DNA of 64,000 nt from Brevipalpus yothersi. Taxonomy: Eukaryota; Arthropoda; Arachnida; Trombidiformes; Tenuipalpidae. The stretch is taken from positions 1 through 64,000 of the forward strand of contig QZCP01000025.1 of assembly GCA_003956705.1 (NCBI GenBank), written 5' to 3'. Below the pieces are notes generated by a model, which made no database searches, was not told the DNA's origin, and saw only the letters and a list, made by a program, of their open reading frames with translations. The number at the start of each line of letters is the position of its first letter. The first letter of the stretch is position 1. Shown here piece by piece: positions 1 through 10,811 of this stretch. The position numbers and the translations under genes were made by a program.

Positions 1-3000
1 CTCTATGGTGTTTCAAGGCCCGCGAATCTTCCGACCTACTAACATAGTTAAACAGAAAGAGAGAAAGAGAGAGAGAAAACTTTTTGATCATACTGAATAG
101 ATCGATGGTAAGATCTATTCAGAATGCTTGAGGAGTGCGACAGTGCGAGTAAACTCAATCTGCCACCCATCGATGTCCCGATCACGCTTGCCGCTGTCAT
201 TCAAATTTTCTCAAATTGTGAGGTTAAAATTGCATGACACAGTTAGCCTGGAGGCATAATGTGACAGACCTTAATACCTAGCATTAAATGTCTGTTGCGT
301 TAGATGAATCAGTACCGATATATATATATACATATGCATACAGAGCCTGTCTACACTCTTCTCGTATCACTTTGAATAGACAGCATATCGATTGAAGGGT
401 TCCAGTGTAAAGTGAGAGAGAGAGAGAAAAAAGAGTAGAAAAGCACAAAACTGTGTATGTTCATTTGTCCTACTACAGTATGTTTAAATCAACCATAAAG
501 TGGCCATTGATGAGCAAAGTGTGTCCTTGTGGGTAAACCTTGAGGTTTTTAGCTGAAATACGACTTCTTCCTCTCTTGAGCCTCCTTCTTAAATTCTCAG
601 ATCTGTGGATGAGGTTTTGAAGAGAGAGAAAGATCAACGGTATTTGAGCATGAAGAAGGCCATATTCTTGAGCTATTGAAGATGGAAAAAAAAGGAAAGA
701 AGAATCTTTTCCAGGTAAGTTGAGGTTAGTAGTGAAAAGTTCAAGAGTGCAAAATTGAAGATATATAAAAGATAAATGATGAAGAATGCTGGGAAAGGGT
801 GTTCTTATCGATATTTGATCGATAAATTAATGAAATTTTAATTTAATTGTAGTTTCAGGTAGTAAGTAATAGTAGTGAAAGTGTATTGCCTCAGGTACTT
901 GAACTTGAAAACGAAGAAAGAGAAAGAGAAAACTCTCTCATTTTCACCTTCAAAAGATTTCAAAGTATATCCATTTCAAATGAACAAGAAGAAGAAGAAG
1001 AAGAAGAAGAAAAAGAAAACCTTTTCACAACTACCAAAAGAGCCTAACTGTAATTGCAATCACACATCAAGTGAGAAAAAGAGCTTGGACAAGAGTAGCT
1101 CAAGCATCTTGGAATACCAAATTGGTTAAAACATATCTTTCGGAACCTCTTCCTCCCACTCATCATAAAATTTCATGATACATGTATATATAATACACAT
1201 ACTCATAATCGAAGAGCCTTAACATTCGAATGAATGTGTGTGAGTGTACCTGTAATGTATTACCAATGTCGAAAGGTACATAAGATCAGATCACTTTCGA
1301 TTACCATGAAAGAGTTTCTTTTGAGAGTTTGAAATTAAAATGTTCACACATTAGTAAGAATACACAATATTCTTCACTATTGAAGAAGCCCCTGAACACG
1401 TACAAAACGGTGAAGATGATTTGGAAAAGTGATTTGTTGCTGAAAGGTTTTCGTCGTTTAACATGTAATCTTCATTCTTCTTCTGGATACTTGTCAAAAA
1501 TGTCAAGTTGATGAGGGTTAAAATGCCAGAATGATATTGGAAAAAGTAATAAGAAGAGTGAGAGAGAAAGAGAGAGAGAAAATGTTGAAGAAAAAAAATT
1601 GATTCAGGTAACCTTTCAACAGATATGATCTTTTTTGGCTTAATCATCAAGTATAAATATACGGTATTTTTATAAGTAAAAGTCAATGTTTGGGTCAATT
1701 ACACCACAAAAATTTAATTTTTTTTATTCATTTTTACTGGAAGGGTTTCACTGTTCATAGTGTTGATCATCATCATCACAAGTGAATCTTAATAGTGTCT
1801 AAGGTCAATATTACAATTAAGATTATTATCAGGTACCATTTTCACTTATATTCACACTTAGTCTCATTTGGTAACCTTACCATTCACCAACACACACACA
1901 CACATACTTTATCTGGACAAACTGATTTTCCGGTTAATTTTTCATCAATCTTCTTTATTTTCCTCTCATATTTTACGTCAAAGTTATGAACAGTTATCCG
2001 GTATCGAAAGTGAAGAAAAACTTGATGATCATCATCATTATTCATGAATCCAGAATTTAAAATCAAATTCTTGTGAGTTGCGATAAGCTAAGTAGTTTCG
2101 GTGATCATCCACCTCATCATCAATTAGAGTCTGATTTTTTCCCCCTATAATTTACTTGATTTGCTAAAATTTTTGATCAATCTTTCCATAGAGGTTTTCC
2201 TTTTTTGATGATGATGCTAATTTTTTCATGGAATTTTACACACTCCTAAAACTTCTATCCAGATCAATAAAGCTATTGATAGATGTGCCTAATGTCTGAA
2301 CAGAACCTCGAAAAGGCTTAATTAAAAGAGAAAGATGGGCCAAAAAAATCTCTCCTGAATAATGAGTAGAGAGCTATGAGTGAAAAAAGAGAGACAAAAC
2401 TAAATTGAAAAATTTTATCATGAAAACGTCTTATATTCTTCTCTCTTTCTCTGTTCCTCTTCGGCATGCATTCAGCATTTTCGTCAAGGCACGCAATTTG
2501 GCTCACCTGAAATTGAAACTATCTGAGAGGTAATTAATTTTGTTTTGCTCAAGATCATCTTGATACAGTGATAATGTAGTAGAGAAAATGCAATATAAGT
2601 GTGGTAAATTTCCGTTTTTTTGGTCTCGTAATTCTTGACCATGATCACTCTTGGCTCTTTGGTAGCGATTAGCTTCAATAATTTTGGTGATGGAAAAATT
2701 TTGGATAAACTTTTCATCCTATTTACTCCACCTCATCAAACCTTACAGCGAAGCAAAATGAATTAAACTACTAGGCTGAAAAACTTTCAACTAGTAATGA
2801 AAGATTTATTTTCTCAAGATTTTCGAAACCTTGTTCGTATTCCTTCACCACAACTATCTATGAAATGTCACCATTTTGGAGCCTCAAATCTGTCTGGATT
2901 GACACCAAGACAGACCACTACATAGAGAAAGACTGAGCATCCTTGGAGCCGAAGGAAGAGAAACTAAGTCAGATTTACCTCAAGTCCAAGGAAATCTCTT

Positions 3001-3557
3001 GAAGATCATCGATTAGTCTCGAGAGGACAGCTTTCCAGATGGGACAGATGATCGGCCGATCGATCTCCGCATATAGCCACCGAAAGAGAGAGAGAGAGGA
3101 GATATTCCTAGGGAAAAAGAAGAGGAAATCCATACAAGAAACGGTGTGTATATGTGTCCGAAAACCTGTGTTGAGGGTGTGAAAAGTTTTTCGGTGAATT
3201 GCTCTTTCTATCGATAACTGTAAATATACAATGGTACAAGTCTCATTTTTGGACAAGGAAAAGAAAACCAGATTTAACGGTTTTGCATCCGTTTTCCTGC
3301 TCTTCCAAAAAAAAAGACTATGTATATATATATGTGTATACACACATACATGCATATCGATAACTATTTCAATATATTTTACATCATTTTTTTCACCCAA
3401 AATCATCAGTCAAAATCTCTCTCTCTCTCTCTTTTAAAGCCGATTTTTGCTGAAGCTTCACCACCGGACATGAAGCACACATACATTTATGAATATACTT
3501 GCATTTACTCATAGACCAATACAAGATGCAGACAATCCATAGATTCTCAGGTAATTG

Positions 3558-3562
<5 letters not shown>

Positions 3563-3589
<27 letters not shown>
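3563..3589. repeat. (GA)n tract
   Basis: Uninterrupted GA dinucleotides of about 27 bp, first long member of the 3.5-8.5 kb cluster. The next long tract, 180 bp away, is CT, so the two form an inverted pair. Confidence 0.95.
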
Positions 3590-3762
3590 AAATTTTGGGA
3601 GACCCTCGACAATGACGACAATGACCTTATATTCCTCCCCCTGTCAGCCACCCAAAGTATGTCTGTGTCTTAGAGTCCAATCTTAGATCCTTGCACATTG
3701 TGAACCCGGGACCGAGGTTCACATTGGTCCGAGGAAAGACTGGCCCAACAAGAGGAGGCCAT

Positions 3763-3765
<3 letters not shown>

Positions 3766-3794
<29 letters not shown>
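3766..3794. repeat. (CT)n tract
   Basis: About 29 bp of CT dinucleotides, in inverted orientation to the GA tract at 3563-3589. Confidence 0.95.
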
Positions 3795-3799
<5 letters not shown>

Positions 3800-4040
3800 C
3801 CAAAAGGAGAGGAAAGAATTCAGAAAACACCGCCAAAAATTCATTTCTCCCTCTCTCCCTCTTTTCCCTCTTGTATGTATAATGGAATTCGAGTCGAAAC
3901 CTTGTCGATATATGTCCCGGGACATCTCATATCTCGCTTGATGGTAAGATGAATGTGATTTGATGGCCTCTGCTCTCAAAAATATGAGCGATGACGACGA
4001 CCTGAGGTCGATGTTAATGATTGCAAAGCGACGGCAGACG

Positions 4041-4045
<5 letters not shown>

Positions 4046-4101
<56 letters not shown>
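4046..4101. repeat. (GA)n tract
   Basis: About 56 bp of pure GA dinucleotides. Its reading frames give Arg-Glu polymers that are not genes. Confidence 0.95.
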
Positions 4102-4102
<1 letters not shown>

Positions 4103-4446
4103 CAGAGATGACTTCCCTTCTTCTCGAGTTCTTTGACATGATCGCTCCGGTCAGGTCAACCACCCTAACACATCGTCAATTCAATTGTCACAAACATGGT
4201 GAGCAAAGTAGAGGAAGAGAGAGAACTGAGGCATGTAGTATTGGCCGATATCTGTTCGAATCAGGGCCTTGATCGGCTATCGGGAAAATTCTCTCCATAG
4301 ACGCTTGAGCATCCCAAGTGATTACGGATGGCAAAGGTACAGTAGTGTACTTGTGTATTGGAATTCAAGTACTTGTAGCATCAAAGCTATTGATACTCGC
4401 ATGATTGGATGCTGATTACCTCGAGAATGACACCAAAAAAGTTCAC

Positions 4447-4450
<4 letters not shown>

Positions 4451-4493
<43 letters not shown>
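4451..4493. repeat. (CT)n tract
   Basis: About 43 bp of pure CT, in inverted orientation to the GA tract 350 bp upstream. Confidence 0.95.
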
Positions 4494-4495
<2 letters not shown>

Positions 4496-5412
4496 TTTAT
4501 TATCTGATTCATTTTTATCATGAAGGGAGAGAGATGGATTGCACTGCAAAGTGAAATCATCGCCTCCATTCCAGAGTGACAAAGTTAGTAATCAAAAGTA
4601 TTTTTTTTTTGAACTGCCGGAAGAAGATAGACAACTAGATCTACTGTTAAATGGTGATTAAAAGCTCATGGGCAATGATTTACGTCAGTGAAATGCAAGA
4701 GGTGCTCATTTATCAGTTTTTAGAGAGGCTGGAGAACATTCTTGTGTGAGTCAATGGAGAGGGAAGTGAAGGGTTCTGGAAGAGCAGCATATATTCCATT
4801 CTTCTATCTCTTTTTTCTCTCTTGGTTGCGAATTGACAGAGATGGATAGAGTATTGATTTTTGAATATCTAAATCATTCGAAATTCTCTCATTTTTAGTA
4901 TGCAATTTCTCTTTCTTTTTTTCTCTCTTTCTCTTCTCCTAATATGTCAAGAATACATGAGAATCTTCTCTTGCATCATTGCAAAATTTTTTTTCCTGGA
5001 AAGATGAAGTTGCTGATGAAATTCAGGAAAAACTTTTAAAGACTTTGGATAAGTGGAGAAAGATAAGAGAGAGGGAGAGAAAAAAAAAGATTAGAAAAAA
5101 TGACCTATTAGGCTTGAAATTTAAACTTGCAAAAACGTCTGGGCGTGATGTGTATTGCTTGATCACAAGTGGAATACACACATAGACCTCATAGACTTTC
5201 AAGAAGAGAAAAATTTCAAGAAGATGAATCGCTTCGAGAGGCAGAAAGTGGCCTGGGACTGTGTGTGGCCAGAATTGAGTTTGTGTGTGTATGTCTATTC
5301 GGTGAAAGAAAGCCTCAATGAAATGAGTTGAGAAGCTTGAAGTTGCTCTTCTTCAGGTACATATATACATGTATCGTCCAGCCACTTTCACTTGCATGTA
5401 CAACTTTCTTGA

Positions 5413-5415
<3 letters not shown>

Positions 5416-5462
<47 letters not shown>
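5416..5462. repeat. (CT)n tract
   Basis: About 47 bp of pure CT dinucleotides. Confidence 0.95.
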
Positions 5463-5465
<3 letters not shown>

Positions 5466-5716
5466 ATTGAATGACTTCAAGATGGCGTGAAAAAGTTCAC
5501 AAAACTCTGAACGGCAGGATGGACTGGACTGAAAAAAAGATAGAGATGAGTACTGGGAGGCTGCCGCGGGCGGAATAGCCATGAACATTCATGTTTAGGA
5601 ACTTTTCTTCTTCTCAATATACTCAAGTTCATGGTATCTGTATACACCATATCAGACCAACGTAACAGGTCTGAAAGAGAGAGTAGAAGATTATTTCACC
5701 GGTAGCGAAAAAATCC

Positions 5717-5813
<97 letters not shown>
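5717..5813. repeat. (GA)n tract, longest in the cluster
   Basis: About 97 bp of GA repeat. The first 40 bp carry several AAAG interruptions and the rest is pure. It is flanked on both sides by CT tracts (5416-5462 and 6041-6084), so a transcript could pair with either. Confidence 0.95.
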
Positions 5814-5815
<2 letters not shown>

Positions 5816-6036
5816 TGGTCAAATGGCTGTAGCGGATGAGGTTCGGTTTAATTCATGCCCGCCGGAAACCCTGAGGCCACTTCATTCAGTGGACATGATA
5901 CTGTACTGATGATAGATATACAGACACACACACACGCACATGCATTGCAATTTAGGCTCATTGCTGGCCTCACTCATGGCCTGGGCCACCGAGACTTTCC
6001 TCTTCTTATTACTCTTGAGAGAGGACTTGCTATTCT

Positions 6037-6040
<4 letters not shown>

Positions 6041-6084
<44 letters not shown>
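6041..6084. repeat. (CT)n tract
   Basis: About 44 bp of pure CT dinucleotides. Confidence 0.95.
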
Positions 6085-6087
<3 letters not shown>

Positions 6088-6442
6088 CTCTATGGCTCGT
6101 GAGTATCATTTCCATTAGGTTTGCCTAACTTGCCATCAAATTTGCCCATCCATCGGGACCAATTAGTGTGGCCCTTCAGTTAAATTTTTCCACTTCTTGG
6201 CTACATTTTCTCAGAGGAAATGAATTCTGATCGTTCTGGAATGGAGTTGATGACATGCACACACAGAAAATGATTTAGATTGTAGAAAATCATGTTGGAA
6301 TAAACTTTGAGTATAAGAATCAATCCACATGATTATCAGTAGAAATTTTCGGTGAAAAAAATAACCATTTGAATCATACATTCCGATGGAAATGTAAGAT
6401 GTGATGATTTCATCCAATCTGTGTTACATAGATGAGTCAATA

Positions 6443-6446
<4 letters not shown>

Positions 6447-6482
<36 letters not shown>
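6447..6482. repeat. (CT)n tract
   Basis: About 36 bp of pure CT dinucleotides. A shorter tract follows at about 6779-6798. Confidence 0.95.
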
Positions 6483-6485
<3 letters not shown>

Positions 6486-7307
6486 CTCATTTGAAGTCAG
6501 CATGTGAGAGTTTGCTTGATAGACATTGATTATGGGCTTCCTCTTGTGCACATGGGAATCGGTATCGAAAATCCCAAGCAAGTTCACTGGCTTAATGTAA
6601 AGGTTGCTAAACGATCCTTATTATTCGTAAATTATCTTCATCATTCATCATTCACTTTCTCTTTCCCTCCCCCTGTTTCTCATACGTGTTCAGGGGGAAT
6701 CTTTTTCCGATACGTTCCTGAAATGCAGTCATGTAATAATCTGAAATCTGAATCCAATGTGCTCAATGTTAACCATTACTCTCTCTCTCTCTCTCTCTTT
6801 CTCTCGATGAGTATGGATGGAATCTTACTGATAAAAAGGCTTCTGGCCTCCGAGAGAAAAGAGTTTGTGTGTGTGAGAGAGAGAGGGAAGCTGGAACATG
6901 AGTGTGAAGAGCTCATGCAGAGAGGTTGAACACCTAAACTTTCTCTCTTCCTCTCTTGGTGGTGGTTGAAGGCGCCATCAGAACTTTTCATGATCATCAT
7001 CATGTTCACTCGCTTGCCTGCTAGTGTTAAAAATGAAAGATTATACACATCACATACACACATGTTCACACTGAAACTGAACTTGCCATATTTTTGTGCT
7101 CTCTCTTTCTCTCTTTTCCAATTTCTGGTCAGTATCTGTTCATTTAGACACCTGAACTGGAAAAGATGCCCTGAGAAAAGAGAGAGAGAGACAGATAGAT
7201 AGTGCTACGGTAAAGTTCATGATTGTTTGCTCTCAAACATTCATATTGCTGGAATCGCAAGTGAGATGATCTAACAATCTCCAGTGACAGGTCAATGATC
7301 GGAGAAT

Positions 7308-7311
<4 letters not shown>

Positions 7312-7354
<43 letters not shown>

Positions 7355-7359
7355 TCTCT
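7312..7359. repeat. (CT)n tract
   Basis: About 48 bp of CT with a single TG interruption. Confidence 0.95.
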
Positions 7360-8413
7360 TGATGTACACTGAACGCTATCAATGTTTTAGGGCTTATCCG
7401 AATGTTGCTACCCGAGATGTGGATGGCAAGGAAGAGAGAGAGAGATGATTAAGTACATGATCTTCGAACGATGGCTTTTAGGTAAAATATTTCAAGAGGG
7501 CAAATCTTTATATTGAATAACAGAATCAATTGATTTCTGATTTCACGCTTAGGGAAGAGAAAAATCAATTTTTTGTTCCCTTAGATTTTATTCTCTAGTA
7601 GACCATCGTTTTGGTCTGACAATTGATTTCTTCCACCGAATTATTATCATTTTCAGATATAAAATGTTAAATGATCTCATTTCCTTCTTAAGGAGTGCAT
7701 ATAATACTCTGTGCTTTTCATGATTTGTTGATGAAACTAATGTTCTTCCCTGGATTACGTCATCCAATCGCCTTATCATCATCCGTGATTTGCATGAAGA
7801 TCTTCAAAATAGCTCTCCACACTATACTGTCACTATTTACTCACATGATGCTCACATATCTCAACATTTCAGAGGTGTCCATATCGTTCTGATGATTTTC
7901 ATGCAATTGCAAGATTGAAAAGAGAAAAATTTGCGGAATAAAATTCGATTTCACTCGGTATTGATCATTGTATAACTTTTTTTGCGGTATAAATGAGCGT
8001 GTATAAAGATGAACAAATGTATCTCATTATATATACCCTGAATACATCTGATTGCGACATCACTTGAGGTGAATGATTCAATACTTGGTTGATAATCACC
8101 TCTTCTGGTTTGACTTTTATAGAGCAAGGAGGAGAAGGAGGAGAAGAAGAAGAAGATGTTTAACAAGAGGCCATTTCTCTGAGATCTCCCAGTAAGAATG
8201 TCTCTCTCTCTCTCTTTCTCTCTTTCTTGCATTCTCTCATCACTGGTCACAGTACCGAAATTTGTATTCCAATTTCACGCAATCAGAATGTGGATAGACA
8301 GAATTGTCTTGGACGCTTTCTCTCATAGCCACTGGCTTCGTTCTCATAGTGTTCTCTCATATTTTAGCCCAAGGCGATGGGATCGGCAAACATCGAGCTG
8401 TTAGTAATTCAAG

Positions 8414-8418
<5 letters not shown>

Positions 8419-8450
<32 letters not shown>
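8419..8450. repeat. (GA)n tract
   Basis: About 32 bp of pure GA, the last long tract of the left cluster. Confidence 0.95.
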
Positions 8451-8453
<3 letters not shown>

Positions 8454-10718
8454 AGGGAAAAAGAAGTATTGAAAGAAAGATGAGAGAGAACATTTCATCC
8501 ATGCTCAACTACATAAAATATTAAACGGAGGCTATCGAAGAGAGAGAGAATAAAAGATCCTTCCCCACCAAAGCTCAGATTCTGTCTGAGAAGAATCGTT
8601 GCCCTGAATTGCGACCTCGGAGAATTTTAGTCTGGGACTGATCTTCCCATGTTTTGCTTGGCGAATCCATCGAACTTCACGGAGAGAGAGAGAGATGTGA
8701 ACATTTGCATGAGCTAAAGAGCAAATGAGAGAGAAAAAGAGAGAGAGAGAGAGAGAAGCAAAACATAGCTGGAGCTCATGAAATCGAATATTCTCTCTCC
8801 TTCTTCTTCCTTTTCTTTTCCAACTTGGTCCTCTCAGTTTTTCCGTTATAAGGGACTCCCAGAAAATGCATTGGACTGCAAGGAGAAAAAATTGGTAAGT
8901 CAATATTCCAGCGACATGGAGCATTTTCGCTGTTATTTGAAATTATCACGTTCAGTTATGCTCCATGAAGGTTTGTGTGATATTTTGGAAAATTATCACG
9001 TCTTGAAATACTAAGCACTGCATTTTCTCGAGAATTTTAGTCAAATCATCAGTTTTTGGATAGGATGCTCAACGCATAGAATCAATACGACAGAAAGGAA
9101 AAGAGAGAAAGAGAGAGAAAGAGAATTTTTTTGTGGAGCAGATATTTGCAGGGCAGACAGTAACGGAATTTTTTCACCAACTTTCCCGCTCGGTGAAAGA
9201 CCACAATAGAGCCCAAGAAAATAGGTTTCAACGAATCTCTATGTAGTTATGAGTTGAGGGTCTATTCAGACTTCTTTTTTTCACCCTAAGGAGAACTAAG
9301 AAGAACAGTGTATATATGGCAATGTGAGTAAGTAAACGGGATCAAGCCATCAATCGACCGAGGCCACGAACCCAAGGGAAAGAGAGGGAAAGAAGAATTC
9401 TGTGAGTGTGCAGATCATATTTTAAATATTCAAATATATTCTACCATATGTTTCTACCAAACTATTCAGTCTCTCCTTCTCTCTCTCTTATGGATACGTG
9501 GAATCAAAAAAGGTTAAAAACATTATAATAGATGTGCATAGCCCCTCTCTTAGCCCGCCTCTCCTCTTGATGCCACAAAATCGTTTGGTCTTCCCCCCAC
9601 TTCACTTTATTTTTGACTTTATACTGTACCTTATTCTTCTTCTTATTCTTTTCTACTGCAAATTCTCCCGGACAATTTCTCCGCTCATCTTTTTTTATGA
9701 GAGAAACCCTGGGCTACCCTCGGCCTTTCACCCCTCGTCCTCGTTCTATCCCAACCTGGCCTAGCCCCAGCATATTCACCTCAAAGACCCCCCGAAAGAT
9801 AATCGCGGTCACCCTTTATCATACTATTCTTAACGGTTTTTTTGCTTCTGAATGTGTTGAGCTGCCTTTTTTCCTCTTACAATCGTATCAAATAGACGAT
9901 AAATTTTACCTCACAATCACAATCGAAATAAGTGTAATGTTGAAAAAAGATCTACAAGAAAGAAAGAGGAAAAGAGAGCGGGTGAAGAGTGAAACTGATT
10001 CTCTCCTCTTTCTCTTTTTACCCTGATTATTTAAATTCTTGGCCAACATTTTACTCCACATTCACCATCACTCATCTCAATGCTGAAGGAAATACAAGAC
10101 TCAATCCCTTTCAAGAACATCCCATTCAGTTTCTTCCTCGAAGTCTTTGAGCACTCTCGAAAAAGAGAAGTGTACCTGAAATCGATTACTATTGAAATCT
10201 AATAAAAAGTTTCTCTAGAAGGTTTTGTATCGGAGTGAAATGGGAAATTTAGCGGATAAAAACTAGATTTATTGTCTTTTTGCTCATCAGCCTAGAGGAA
10301 GAGAACGAGATTCGTTTATGATTCGTTTATCAATCACATATCGCTGGCCATCAAATGACAGACTGGGAAATTAAGAATTGCGATCTATCTCTTTCTCTTC
10401 CAAGCTGATTCGAGCTGATTTTCGGAAAGGTCAGAACTTTGGCAAACAAAATATTCCTCCAAAAATCACCAGTAGACGGAATATTCTCCCGAATCAACGC
10501 CCATTAATTTAAGAACTTTTGTAACTGAGAACTCGAGTGGTGTGAACGTGATGGAGGATCAAGAAACATGAGCTTCTTGGAATAGACCTTCTGATGTTTC
10601 TCTCCTCCGCGATCTTGTGGTAGGAGTCCAAAAACGAGAGAAAGAGAGAATAACTCTCAAGCAAGTGAAGCAATTGAGTGAGGATCAAGTTCGCCGGGAT
10701 AGATGTCTTCAAGAGGAG

Positions 10719-10724
10719 TTTATT
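10719..10724 (-). other. Poly(A) signal for ANAPC2
   Basis: AATAAA on the minus strand about 90 nt downstream of the ANAPC2 stop codon. It is the first canonical hexamer I see after that gene. Confidence 0.6.
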
Positions 10725-10811
10725 GGTCCTGATAAAATCTTTCTTGATAGCCAACCAACAAGAGGATATGAAATTGAACACCAATAAGTAGCACACAGTC
10801 TCTTGATAAGC

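Larger units (their letters stand above)
1..10811. other. Gene-poor region with many GA/CT tracts
   Basis: I find no coding region here that I can support. The longer reading frames are Arg-Glu or Ser-Leu translations of GA/CT microsatellites, or short composition-driven frames without conserved residues. Several CAG|GTAAGT-like or CAG|GTA donors occur (for example at about 711, 1607, 1831, 3550 and 5357 on the plus strand), and there is a strong donor on the minus strand near 2977. Part of the region could therefore be untranslated exons or introns of a gene starting outside or within it. ANAPC2 ends at the right edge. Confidence 0.6.

Noticed and set aside
2975..3406. 143-codon minus-strand frame ending at a good splice donor
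   Set aside because: The last 35 residues look protein-like, but the rest is repeat-derived and no partner exon was found; kept only as a remark on region 1-10811.
4021..4272. Arg-Glu-rich reading frames across GA/CT tracts (also 4322-4582, 5388-5588, 5855-6128, 6336-6587, 28705-28890)
   Set aside because: They are translations of dinucleotide repeats with no conserved flanks or splice context.
9498..10026. Overlapping plus-strand frames of 88 and 137 codons
   Set aside because: Pyrimidine-rich composition yields Ser/Pro/Leu/Phe strings in two frames at once; no conserved features.
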